This document shows positions 1-7,180 of a stretch of 33,051 bases of DNA, piece by piece; positions within the stretch are counted from its first letter, which is position 1, and the number at the start of each line of letters is the position of its first letter. The DNA comes from Clostridia bacterium (GTDB taxonomy: Bacteria > Bacillota > Clostridia > Christensenellales > Aristaeellaceae), in NCBI GenBank assembly GCA_017410445.1, contig JAFQQU010000229.1, positions 1-33,051 of the forward strand. Direction: 5' to 3'. The notes beneath the pieces are model-generated. The model was given only the letters and a program-made list of their open reading frames with translations. It was not told where the DNA came from and made no database searches. Made by a program: the position numbers and the translations under genes.

Positions 1-658
1 CAGCAGTGGGCTCAGCGGTAGGCTCAGCGGTAGGTTCAGCAGTGGGTTCCGCAGTGGGCTCAGCGGTAGGCTCAGCAGTGGGCTCAGCGGTAGGCTCAGC
101 GGTAGGCTCAGCAGTGGGCTCAGCGGTGGGTTCCGCAGTCGGCTCGGCGGTGGGCTCTGCAGTCGGCTCAGCAGTGGGTTCCGCTGTGGGCTCCGCAGTG
201 GGCTCAGCAGTGGGCTCAGCAGTGGGTTCCGCAGTCGGCTCAGCAGTAGGCTCAGCGGTGGGCTCCGCAGTAGGCTCGGCGGTAGGCTCTGCAGTCGGCT
301 CGGCGGTGGGCTCCGCAGTCGGCTCGGCGGTAGGCTCTGCAGTCGGCTCGGCGGTGGGCTCCGCAGTAGGCTCAGCGGTGGGCTCTGCAGTCGGCTCAGC
401 GGTAGGCTCTGCAGTCGGCTCAGCGGTGGGCTCGGCGGTGGGCTCCGCAGTAGGCTCGGCGGTGGGCTCCGCAGTAGGCTCGGGGGTGGGCTCTACCGTA
501 GGCCCTCCTTCCAGTGTTGCTCCATTTTTAGGATCTCCCACCGAAACTCCATTGGAAACTGCTCGGGCTGATCCGCCTTCATAATTCGTGCCGAAGGTAC
601 TGATAATCAATACCAACGCCAGGAAAATTACGAACAGTCTGGTCGTAGTCTTCTTCAT
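1..658 (-). CDS. Secreted Pro-Thr-Ala-Glu tetrapeptide-repeat protein (partial)
   Basis: The minus-strand frame opens with ATG at 658, preceded by an AGGAGG site at about 667-673, and runs off the left edge after about 219 codons. It starts MKKTTTRLFVIFLALVLI, a Sec signal peptide, then about 30 ordinary residues, then roughly 40 copies of Ala-Glu-Pro-Thr encoded by a 12-bp unit. Such Pro/Thr/Glu-rich stretches are stiff, extended spacers in Gram-positive surface proteins, so this is probably a stalk or linker holding up a domain beyond the edge. An open plus-strand frame (Gly-Ser-Ala-Val)n covers the same bases. It is judged a shadow because the position that is third base of Glu GAR is only C or T on the plus strand, whereas Gly GGN would allow all four. 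The gene lies downstream of, and in the same direction as, the pilus operon. The C-terminal function is unknown. Confidence 0.85.
   Translation of the reverse strand, partial: MKKTTTRLFVIFLALVLIISTFGTNYEGGSARAVSNGVSVGDPKNGATLEGGPTVEPTPEPTAEPTAEPTAEPTAEPTAEPTAEPTAEPTAEPTAEPTAEPTAEPTAEPTAEPTAEPTAEPTAEPTAEPTAEPTAEPTAEPTAEPTAEPTAEPTAEPTAEPTAEPTAEPTAEPTAEPTAEPTAEPTAEPTAEPTAEPTAEPTAEPTAEPTAEPTAEPTA
9..500. repeat. 12-bp tandem repeat, about 41 units, coding
   Basis: The 12-bp unit GGCTCAGCGGTG (plus strand) recurs in unbroken register. The four variable positions are all third codon positions of the minus-strand Pro-Thr-Ala-Glu reading. Units are not identical: many synonymous variants are mixed, so the array is not a recent clonal expansion. 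The last two units next to the unique sequence are diverged (Ala to Pro, then Ala to Val in the peptide). Copy number could differ between strains or be misassembled from short reads. Confidence 0.9.
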
Positions 659-718
659 ATTTAATAACCTCCTCATTGCTTCACAGACGACCTGTCTGTA
701 TAGAATCGTTATGATACT

Positions 719-756
719 ATTGTAGCGCACCTATGTTACAGTATCGGTTACATAGG
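719..756 (-). promoter_or_regulatory. Candidate activator-type promoter with paired GTTACA boxes
   Basis: On the minus strand a -10-like TACAAT (719-724) has no recognisable -35. In its place are two TGTAAC boxes 12 bp apart (plus-strand GTTACA at 735-740 and 747-752), nested in an inverted repeat with arms CCTATGT (730-736) and ACATAGG (750-756). SARP regulators are known to bind direct repeats near -35 about one helix turn apart, so the nearby SARP gene product is a plausible binder. That assignment is inference. Confidence 0.45.
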
Positions 757-926
757 AGATTTTTTCAATATCACCCCTTTATGTTTAACATTTTATTAAC
801 CATTTTTCTCACAAAAAACCACTTTCTTCCAGGAGTCTGTTTTTGATTGCCTCATTCAGACTTTGGTCTTTTTCGCACTATATTTTGTGTGTCTAACCAT
901 TCCAATCCCCCCTATATGGGCTCGAA

Positions 927-963
927 AGGTTCTATTTGCTCATTTCTGAGCCAAATAGAACCT
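927..963 (-). terminator. Hairpin ending the pilus operon
   Basis: AGGTTCTATTTG (927-938) pairs perfectly with CAAATAGAACCT (952-963). An inner CTCA/TGAG pair and a TTTC loop extend the stem to about 16 bp. It sits 8 bases past the SARP stop codon. On the minus strand only a short T run follows, so it may be a weak terminator or an mRNA-stabilising hairpin. Confidence 0.6.
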
Positions 964-970
964 ACTTCGA

Positions 971-2194
971 TCAGGGACTGGTGCGATGATCCGGACTTGC
1001 CGAGGCGCTGCGCAGCGGACCGACGCGATAATCGAACTTAACTTCCGATACCGGGTACTGGCTGTAGAAGATTTTCTTAATCCTCTCCATGACCATTCCC
1101 GCCGTCTTGTAATCCGCAGTAGGCAGCAGCAGCGCCAGCATTGTCGGACTGTAATGCGTGATCGCATCGCCCTTCCGGAGGTTCGTCTTGAGGATTTCCA
1201 TCAGCCCGTTCATGATCCCGGCCTGCTTCATCGAATCCAGCGCCTCTCCCTTGATGTCACTGACCATGATCAGCGCAAGGAACATCGTCGTCTGAAGGCG
1301 TCTGAGATTTCTGATCTGCAGATTGAAGATTTCCTTGAAAACCGCGTATTCGCAAACAAATGCGCCCGACTGGTTTTCGCTTTCGATCAATTCATTCTGT
1401 ATTGCTTCAAGATTAAACTCCAGTGTCCGTCCGGCATTGACAATCTGCTTGTAGAACTCCTGCATGTCCTCGCTGGGCTGCACGCCGAAATACCGGTACT
1501 GCAGATGCGTCGCATGCTTGTACTGGGTCAGCGCTTCGGTGTTCCTGTTGGTTTCGATCAGCGCTTTCATCAGATACATGTGGAACTGTTCGTTGAAATT
1601 GTCAATATCCAATGCCTGTCGGCAAATCCTGATTGCATTATCGTATTCTTTTTTCTCCAGCAAAAGCTTTACATACTGGTCAACCGCTTCAAGCACGCTG
1701 CTCTGGATCTTCGCTGCCCGGCGCATCGCCCATTCGCTGGGCTCGCTGTCCTGAAGAAGATCGCCTGAGTACAACTCTAGCAGCCGCTCAATCTGTTCGC
1801 CGTACTTCCCGTGATCCTCCCGGTATGCCGCCAGGCCGCTCAGAATATCCTCAATCATGCAGACGTCCACGGTCATATCCGGAAGCATTTCCCAGTGGTA
1901 TGCACCGCGGTCTGCCACAATGCAGTTTCCCAAGCCCTCGGATATCTTGTTGAGCGTGGCCCGTGTCCGGCTGATCAGCGTCTTCAGCGCGGTTGCCGGA
2001 TTGCTGCTGCTGTTCTCATCCGGCCAGAGTGTGGACAGCAGCCGCTGATTCAACACCGGTCGGTTTTGATTGAGAATCAGATACTCGATCAATTCCAGGC
2101 CTTTTTTCGAGTTGTTCAGCATCTGTGCCTGATGCCGCTCGTTTATGTAGATGGCAAATTTGTCCATCATCTGTATATGAATCCGATCTCCCAT
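971..2194 (-). CDS. SARP/BTAD-type transcriptional regulator with degenerate GGDEF-like C-terminus
   Basis: A 407-residue protein starting at ATG 2194 (MGDRIHIQ), chosen because AGGAGGAAG lies just upstream; an in-frame start at 2251 would lie inside pilT. Residues 1 to about 105 look like an OmpR-type winged helix (GLELIEYLILN, TALKTLISRTRATL). Residues of about 110-270 form a BTAD helical-repeat domain (LYSGDLL, AIRICRQALDID, ALTQYKHA). The C-terminal 110 residues resemble a GGDEF fold (FLALIMVSDIKG, LRKGDAI, LALLLPTADYKTAGMVMERI), but the signature loop RYGGDEF has become HYSPTML and the substrate-binding Asn/Asp segment is shortened, so no cyclase activity is expected. It is the last gene of the pilus operon, 16 bases after pilT. 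Family knowledge makes it a DNA-binding activator; a ligand such as c-di-GMP for the degenerate domain is speculation. Confidence 0.8.
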   Translation of the reverse strand: MGDRIHIQMMDKFAIYINERHQAQMLNNSKKGLELIEYLILNQNRPVLNQRLLSTLWPDENSSSNPATALKTLISRTRATLNKISEGLGNCIVADRGAYHWEMLPDMTVDVCMIEDILSGLAAYREDHGKYGEQIERLLELYSGDLLQDSEPSEWAMRRAAKIQSSVLEAVDQYVKLLLEKKEYDNAIRICRQALDIDNFNEQFHMYLMKALIETNRNTEALTQYKHATHLQYRYFGVQPSEDMQEFYKQIVNAGRTLEFNLEAIQNELIESENQSGAFVCEYAVFKEIFNLQIRNLRRLQTTMFLALIMVSDIKGEALDSMKQAGIMNGLMEILKTNLRKGDAITHYSPTMLALLLPTADYKTAGMVMERIKKIFYSQYPVSEVKFDYRVGPLRSASASPDHRTSP

Positions 2195-2210
2195 CGTCTT
2201 CCTCCTGTTC

Positions 2211-3284
2211 TCAGATGAGGCGTTTACGGAGCGTATCCTGATTGACTGCATAGGATAGCGCTACATCCTTGGTAATTTCCTTCTCACGATAAAGACGGAG
2301 CAATTCGTTGTCCATCGAAATCATGCTCTGATCGGCCATGCCGCCGTAGATCGCATTGTCAATCTGATGCGTCTTGTTATCGCGGATCATGTTCTGAATG
2401 GCGTTTGTCACGGTCATCAGTTCAAAAACCGGAGCCAGCCTGCCGCTTCTGGTGGGAATCAGACGCTGAGAAACGACCGCTCTGAGTACCATGGAAAGCT
2501 GAATTCTTACCTGCTGCTGCTGATTGGCCGGGAAGGCGTCAATGATTCTGTCAATCGTCTTGGCCGCGCCCACCGTATGCAGCGAGGACAGCAGGAAATG
2601 ACCGGTTTCGGCCGCAGTGATCGCTGTCTGGGTCGTCTCATAGTCTCGCATTTCGCCCAGCATAATCACATCGGGCGCCTGACGAAGCGCTGAACGAAGC
2701 GCACGCTCAAAAGTCGGCGAATCGTTCGGTACTTCACGCTGGCTGACCAGACTCATTGCATGCGGATGAAGATACTCAATTGGATCCTCAATCGTGATGA
2801 TGTGTCCCGACCGGTTCTGATTGATCCGGTTCACCATGCAGGCGAGCGTCGTCGTTTTGCCGCTGCCCGCAGGTCCGGTAACCAGTACCATGCCGTTCCG
2901 GTGATTGGTCAGCTGCATGACAGCCTCAGGAATACCCAGTTTCTCGGAATCCGGAAGGCCGAATGCAACAACCCGGAAGGTAGCTGCCAGCGTTCCACGC
3001 TGCTGATAGGCATTGCAGCGGAATCGGCAGAGTTCCTTGACGGAAAAGGAGAAATCGTCGTCTCCGTTTTCGAGAAGAGGACTCATATCCCTGTTCAGCG
3101 CCAGCTCGTAAGTCTGCCGGATCAGCTCTCTGCTTTCCTCCGGCTTGAGCCGTTCCTCCTGAATGTTCACCATGCATCCGTTGACCTTGGCAACGACCGG
3201 CGAACCGGGAATAATGAAAATATCCGACCCCTTCAGATCCAGGGTCTTTTTCAACAACTTCAGCAGTTCCATTTTCTGTACCAA
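2211..3284 (-). CDS. pilT: PilT-family twitching motility/retraction ATPase
   Basis: A 357-residue hexameric secretion ATPase of the PilT class, which powers retraction of type IV pili at the cytoplasmic face. Visible motifs: Walker A GPAGSGKTT (137-145), Asp box TIEDPIEY (164-171), Walker B ending in the PilT-typical GEMRD (210-214), and His box TGHFLLSSLHT (227-237). The PilT-type AIQNMIRDNKTHQI motif follows in the C-terminal domain. Length matches the family (about 345-370). The start is probably TTG 3284, with AGGAAG directly upstream; ATG 3272 is in frame but too far from that site. It sits between pilin-like genes and the SARP regulator. No extension ATPase gene is nearby, so PilT might instead be the only motor of this apparatus. 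Confidence 0.93.
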   Translation of the reverse strand: MVQKMELLKLLKKTLDLKGSDIFIIPGSPVVAKVNGCMVNIQEERLKPEESRELIRQTYELALNRDMSPLLENGDDDFSFSVKELCRFRCNAYQQRGTLAATFRVVAFGLPDSEKLGIPEAVMQLTNHRNGMVLVTGPAGSGKTTTLACMVNRINQNRSGHIITIEDPIEYLHPHAMSLVSQREVPNDSPTFERALRSALRQAPDVIMLGEMRDYETTQTAITAAETGHFLLSSLHTVGAAKTIDRIIDAFPANQQQQVRIQLSMVLRAVVSQRLIPTRSGRLAPVFELMTVTNAIQNMIRDNKTHQIDNAIYGGMADQSMISMDNELLRLYREKEITKDVALSYAVNQDTLRKRLI

Positions 3285-3304
3285 TCGCTTCCTATTATAA
3301 TAGA

Positions 3305-3739
3305 CTACAGGAATTCTTCGTTCCCGGAAGCCATGAACATAAACGTTATTCTGGCATACCGCTCAGCTGAATCCATCGGAAGAATCTCTGCCTCGCAGAG
3401 CAGGACACGTCCGCCCTCCGAACCCTCTTCCCAGCTTACAATGCGTCCCGACAGCGTCATCTTCCCGGGAAGCGCCTCTTCGATCATCGAAAGATACTCG
3501 GCGTCGTCTGCCGCGGCTCTGCTGTTCATCAGCAGAGCGTCCAGTTCGGCAAACGCACGCTCGGCTTCTGCCGCCGCCTCATACTCCGAAAGAATCACTT
3601 CGGCAGCTTTCTCGCTCAGCCGGTAATCTCCTCTGGCGCTGATCAGAGCCAAGAGGCCCAGCGCGCTCATGCTGACTACAACAACCACCAGCAGAAGCGA
3701 TACCGCGCCCGGACCGATCCGGTATTCTCTGTCTCTCAT
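3305..3739 (-). CDS. Single-pass pilus accessory protein, PilX-like, unrecognised
   Basis: A 144-residue protein with a short basic N-terminus (MRDREYRIG), one hydrophobic helix at about 12-35 and an Ala/Glu-rich extracellular part, the usual layout of PilX-type minor pilins. No type IV prepilin cleavage site of the G-F-T-L-x-E kind is visible, though a glycine lies before the helix. It overlaps the preceding gene by four bases, which implies translational coupling. The role is inferred from the operon: an inner-membrane or tip component of the pilus-like machine. No sequence family was recognised with certainty. Confidence 0.7.
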   Translation of the reverse strand: MRDREYRIGPGAVSLLLVVVVVSMSALGLLALISARGDYRLSEKAAEVILSEYEAAAEAERAFAELDALLMNSRAAADDAEYLSMIEEALPGKMTLSGRIVSWEEGSEGGRVLLCEAEILPMDSAERYARITFMFMASGNEEFL

Positions 3740-4137
3740 TCCGAAACACCTCCCGGAATATAGCGCGCGACCGGCAGTCCGGCAAGCATGTCCTCCTCAA
3801 GACTGATACTGATCTGCGCAGTCCGGAGTATTCCCGCTTCGGTACTCTCTTCTGCAGTTTCAACTGCAAGCGTATATCCGTTCAGTTCTGCCGTCCAGAT
3901 ATCATTCTGAATGATGAATCCCTTTTCCTGAAGCAGTGCTTCCGCATCGTCTGCCGCGTAGAACTGCTCGGCGAGGTCCTGAGCGATCAGCATTGCTTCA
4001 CTTTCGGCTTCAGCCCGTCCGCTGTACTCCTTCGCCGTTACGAATACCTCAAGGATAACTGTGGAGCACAGGGCGAAAAACAGCACTGCAACCATGATCT
4101 CAGCCAGCAGAATATTCTGACTTCTGTTTTTACTCAT
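3736..4137 (-). CDS. Minor pseudopilin-like protein
   Basis: A 133-residue protein. The N-terminal segment LLAEIMVAVLFFALCSTVIL (from about residue 10) has the shape of a class III pilin helix, including a glutamate early in the hydrophobic stretch as in E5 of type IV pilins, but lacks the canonical Gly-Phe before it. The rest is a small acidic domain with a predicted beta-rich C-terminus (YTLAVETAEE, AQISISLEED). It overlaps both neighbours by four bases (ATGA), so the genes are translationally coupled. Best read as a minor pilin/pseudopilin; confidence is limited by the non-standard N-terminus. Confidence 0.7.
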   Translation of the reverse strand: MSKNRSQNILLAEIMVAVLFFALCSTVILEVFVTAKEYSGRAEAESEAMLIAQDLAEQFYAADDAEALLQEKGFIIQNDIWTAELNGYTLAVETAEESTEAGILRTAQISISLEEDMLAGLPVARYIPGGVSE

Positions 4138-4637
4138 CGTGCTCCCTCCTGACTGCAGCGAAGCGCAATATGCATTTCGCCGGCCTGTCCCTGGGCGTCG
4201 GTCATGCGGATGGTCAGAAGACCGTCGTCCAGTTCGGGAACAAACGACTGGGCCTTGCAGATGCTCTCGCCGTATTCCGGCTCAAACTCCTGCTCCGAAT
4301 CGATAAAGAGTTCCCTGAGCTCGCCTTCGTAACAATATACCATGGTTTCGTAGGTCTCCCCGTCGAAATCATATGCGAAGACCAGCATATCAATGCCCAT
4401 CCGGTTATCTATACGGATAATATCAACGGAATCGTTGCCGCGGACGATATTTTTTACGTAGTTATACAGCACGCGGCGCTCGCTGTGCTGATCGGTCTGA
4501 TCAACTGTTCCCCTGTACAACTGTGCGCCCAGCAGGACCATCAGCGTAGAGAATACGGCGAACACGCCCAGCAGCAGAAACACGAAAACCTGTGAAATGG
4601 AGCGATCCCGGACCATTCCTCCGTGCATGTCATTCAT
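4134..4637 (-). CDS. DUF4860-like pilus-operon membrane protein
   Basis: A 167-residue protein with one transmembrane helix at about 15-40 (VFVFLLLGVFAVFSTLMVLLGAQ written in parts: VFVFLLLGVF, STLMVLLGAQLY) and a soluble domain of about 125 residues. Motifs include RRVLYNYVKN, RIDNRMGIDMLVF, MVYCYEGELRELF and LRCSQEG. The layout resembles the DUF4860 proteins found in clostridial PilT/PilC operons; that family name is recalled, not searched. It overlaps the following gene by four bases and the upstream gene by eight. It probably acts with the pilins in the membrane. Confidence 0.7.
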   Translation of the reverse strand: MNDMHGGMVRDRSISQVFVFLLLGVFAVFSTLMVLLGAQLYRGTVDQTDQHSERRVLYNYVKNIVRGNDSVDIIRIDNRMGIDMLVFAYDFDGETYETMVYCYEGELRELFIDSEQEFEPEYGESICKAQSFVPELDDGLLTIRMTDAQGQAGEMHIALRCSQEGAR

Positions 4638-4959
4638 AGATATCCGCTCCCTTCATATTCACCCGGATGTCCGGAAATATGTTCGAAGCAAACGCATCAT
4701 ATGTGATCAGAAAGCGACTGTCATCATAAGCCAGGCCGTAATGCTCGACGAGGTATTCGATACTCTCGGGATAAGTGCCTTCTACCGCGTAGCAGGTCAG
4801 CACCGCATTCCGTACCGCGTCCCGCACCATGTTCATCTGAGCTTCGTTCGAGGTATCATCGACATAATTCAGAATCATTACGGCGCCGGAAAAGAGAAGT
4901 GCAAACAGTATCACGGTCACAGCCAGCGCACGAAAATAAGAATGCCGTCTGTTTTTCAT
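4630..4959 (-). CDS. Pilin-like protein
   Basis: A 109-residue protein starting at ATG 4959 (MKNRRHSYF). A TTG start seven codons upstream would lie within the ribosome site GGAGAGGAG and is rejected. A basic N-terminus and a hydrophobic helix at about 10-33 are followed by AVRNAVLTCYAVEGTYPESIEYLVEHYGL, quoted here in parts as AVRNAVLTCYAVEG and TYPESIEYLVEHYG. This strongly recalls the Tyr-x-x-x-x-Gly-x-Tyr-Pro segment after the helix of type IV and type II pilins. No G-F-T-L-x-E processing site is present, so processing may differ from classical pilins. It lies directly after pilC. Confidence 0.75.
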   Translation of the reverse strand: MKNRRHSYFRALAVTVILFALLFSGAVMILNYVDDTSNEAQMNMVRDAVRNAVLTCYAVEGTYPESIEYLVEHYGLAYDDSRFLITYDAFASNIFPDIRVNMKGADIYE

Positions 4960-4998
4960 CGTGAAATCTCTCCTCTCCAACCGAATCTCTTGGTTTTA

Positions 4999-6057
4999 TT
5001 ACAGAATGCTCGAGATAATGCCAGCCATCGGCAGCATGACGGAGAGCAGCACGGCACCAATGACGATCGACAGGACAGCGACCAGCGTCGGTTCAATGAT
5101 CGAGATCAGATTGGAGATGCTGTTTTCAACGCGCGTCTCGTATTCTGCGGCAACCTTGGCCATCGTCGTGTCAACGCAGCCTGCTTTGCAGCTCATGCGG
5201 ATCAGTCCGGTATAGAACTCATCGAACAGGCCTGCTTCGCTCAGCGCATCCTCAAAGGAAGTATCCTCGGCAACGCGTTCACGTACACGGCCGATCTGCT
5301 GCGAAGCCACTTCGTCGTCCAGTACACGGGGAACCATTTCAAGCGCCTCATCCAGCTGCTTGCCGGCGGAAATCATCATCGAAAGCACGGAGGCCACTCT
5401 CGCCGAAGCGATGCGGGAACTGATGCTCTTCAGAGGCGGGAAGACCTTTCTCAGAACACCCATCACCTGACCGCGGAAGCCGAACTTCATCAGCAGGCAG
5501 CAAACCAGCACGGTAAGCACGATCACTGCTACCACGATCAGCATCGTCCAGCCGATGCTGATGCCCAGCTGCATGACAGCGTTTCCGGAGTCGGTCATTT
5601 CAACGCCGAAGTTTCCGAGCACCCGCTTGAACACGGGCAGAACCTTCACAATCATAACCAGCAGAATCAGCAGCATCATGATGCCCAGAACCACCGGATA
5701 GGTAACTGCATTTACGATCGCCCGGCGGATTCTGCCTTCCCGGCCGTAATACTCGGACAGGCCGCTCATCACGCTGTCGAGGCTGCCGGTGCTCTCGCCG
5801 ATCCCGGTCATTTCAACCAGGTATTCCGGCCAGCTGCTTTCCTGCTTGAATGCTTCGTAAAGCGTACCATTCTGAATGTAGGCTTCCTTGAGCTCGGTGT
5901 ATGCCTTTGCGTTCGGGCTCGCGCTGTGCGTCTGCTCGAGAATCTCCATACCCTCGTAGATCGACATACCGGAGTTCAGCATCATTGCCATCTGCGCGCA
6001 GAAGCCGGACAGCTCCTCGGAGGAAATCTTCCATCTCATCTTATCCTGCTTAGCCAT
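4999..6057 (-). CDS. pilC: PilC/GspF-family inner-membrane platform protein
   Basis: A 352-residue polytopic membrane protein of the T2SSF family, the platform that couples the ATPase to pilin assembly. Two repeated cytoplasmic domains are visible (about 15-110 and 215-315). The first carries the family loop GIGESTGSLD (85-94); the matching loop in the second is altered to SCKAGCVDT (289-297). Helices lie at about 116-140, 166-190 and 321-348. Length is slightly under the usual 400 because the N-terminal extension is short. It is second in the operon after the transglutaminase-like gene, with a 17-base gap. Confidence 0.92.
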   Translation of the reverse strand: MAKQDKMRWKISSEELSGFCAQMAMMLNSGMSIYEGMEILEQTHSASPNAKAYTELKEAYIQNGTLYEAFKQESSWPEYLVEMTGIGESTGSLDSVMSGLSEYYGREGRIRRAIVNAVTYPVVLGIMMLLILLVMIVKVLPVFKRVLGNFGVEMTDSGNAVMQLGISIGWTMLIVVAVIVLTVLVCCLLMKFGFRGQVMGVLRKVFPPLKSISSRIASARVASVLSMMISAGKQLDEALEMVPRVLDDEVASQQIGRVRERVAEDTSFEDALSEAGLFDEFYTGLIRMSCKAGCVDTTMAKVAAEYETRVENSISNLISIIEPTLVAVLSIVIGAVLLSVMLPMAGIISSIL

Positions 6058-6074
6058 TCCTCTTCACCTCATTC

Positions 6075-6899
6075 TCAATAACGTCTCTCAGGCGTGTAGA
6101 CCGAAGCCGGAACGCCGGTTACTTCAGCGGTAACATCCATTCTGTGATACTCATCATCCAGTTGAACATTGATCCATGCGTGATACTGCCTGTCCGCATA
6201 GCCGATGACCATCTGAGTCGGTATGCCCTGAACTCTCAGCATTGCGGCGGTCATCGCCGACAGATCCTGACACAGGCCGGTCTTCGTCTCAAAGCATCCG
6301 TCCACGTCGCCCAGATAAGCGCCCGGATTGGAAGCGGCGCGCTTATAATCATATACGAAATTCTCGCGGACGTATTTTATAATCGCTTCGTATTTTTCCT
6401 GATCGGTCTTAAGACCTTCGCAGATTTCCTCAGAGGCCAGGACAGCCAGCGAATCCTGCTTGTAGTTGACGTACTGGCTGGGGCAAAGATACGCGGCGTC
6501 CGAATCGTCCATGTCTACAGTGAACTTCAGTTCCGCTTCCTTCGAGTATTTGTTGCCCGATACATTCAGGTAGAGAGAGCATTTGTAGGTGCCGCTGCCC
6601 ATCTGAAGCGGGAAGACCTCATATTCACCGTCATTGTTCAGATCATACGTATAAGTACTGTCTCCCTTGGTTACACGCAGCTTCAGGCCCTTGGAGCAGG
6701 CCTCGCGCTTCGCCATGAAGTAACCTTTATCCGTATGACTGATGTCAATGACGAATTCACCCTTGGAATCCGTAATCTCGCCGCTTGCTTCCGGCCAAAC
6801 CGCATCGGCCAGCAGCGCAAGCGCTCCGACACATCCGATACAAATGGCAATGAGCAAACAGCCAAGCATCTTGCGCCGCATGGTTTGAAGCGAAAACAT
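6075..6899 (-). CDS. Exported transglutaminase-like protein
   Basis: A 274-residue protein with an N-terminal signal/anchor helix at about 11-31, a beta-rich domain (about 40-130, with YDLNNDGEYEVFPL) and a C-terminal transglutaminase-like fold. The catalytic set is visible: Cys210 in TGLCQDLSAM, His240 in QYHAW and Asp255 in MDVTAE. Members of this superfamily act as cysteine proteases, peptidoglycan-processing enzymes or cross-linkers outside the cell. It is the first gene of the pilus operon, with GGGAGGAG ten bases before ATG 6899. A role in processing or anchoring the surface structure is inference. Confidence 0.85.
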   Translation of the reverse strand: MFSLQTMRRKMLGCLLIAICIGCVGALALLADAVWPEASGEITDSKGEFVIDISHTDKGYFMAKREACSKGLKLRVTKGDSTYTYDLNNDGEYEVFPLQMGSGTYKCSLYLNVSGNKYSKEAELKFTVDMDDSDAAYLCPSQYVNYKQDSLAVLASEEICEGLKTDQEKYEAIIKYVRENFVYDYKRAASNPGAYLGDVDGCFETKTGLCQDLSAMTAAMLRVQGIPTQMVIGYADRQYHAWINVQLDDEYHRMDVTAEVTGVPASVYTPERRY

Positions 6900-6931
6900 G
6901 AGTCTCTCTCCTCCCGTTTTCCAATCTTTGA

Positions 6932-6991
6932 ATTACATTCAGTTACATTAATCAACAGTTACATTCTATCACAGTGTAACCCTTAACGCAA
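6932..6991 (-). promoter_or_regulatory. Pilus operon promoter with GTTACA boxes
   Basis: Minus-strand TTGCGT (plus ACGCAA 6986-6991), 17 bp and TAGAAT (plus ATTCTA 6963-6968) form a reasonable SigA promoter. Around it lie GTTACA at 6942-6947 and 6958-6963, a related ATTACA at 6932-6937, and an inverted copy TGTAAC at 6975-6980 in the spacer. The same hexamer is paired in the repeat-protein promoter. Here the boxes fall at and after the expected start site, which fits repression or autoregulation better than classical activation. Confidence 0.5.
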
Positions 6992-7180
6992 CCCAAAGAA
7001 TTACCTCGTATGTTAATTTTTGTTTACGTGATGTATCCATCATGTCACCAATCAGCAAATCGGCCTATTTCTGAAAACACACCTGCCTTTTTCATTACAA
7101 GAGAAGGATTATCATATAGTGAGATAGAATAGTATATGGATAAAACCATTTTTACCGCACAGAACTGCCGGAAAGGTGTT

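Larger units (their letters stand above)
659..970. other. Intergenic region between repeat-protein gene and SARP gene
   Basis: About 310 bases without a supportable gene. It holds the ribosome site and candidate promoter of the repeat protein (719-756), an AT-rich stretch at 757-830, and a strong hairpin at 927-963 just after the SARP stop codon. A short plus-strand frame at 847-1041 has no ribosome site and overlaps the SARP gene, so it is not called. Confidence 0.7.

Noticed and set aside
1..500. CRISPR array or origin iterons
   Set aside because: The 12-bp repeats are contiguous without spacers and vary only at third codon positions, which identifies a coding repeat.
6..584. Plus-strand (Gly-Ser-Ala-Val)n reading frame
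   Set aside because: No ribosome site; the Gly wobble base is only C or T, as expected from Glu codons on the minus strand, where a ribosome site, start codon and signal peptide are present.
4597..6081. Long plus-strand open frame opposite pilC
   Set aside because: Antisense shadow rich in His and Gln, lacking a ribosome site; the minus strand encodes recognisable PilC and pilin-like proteins.
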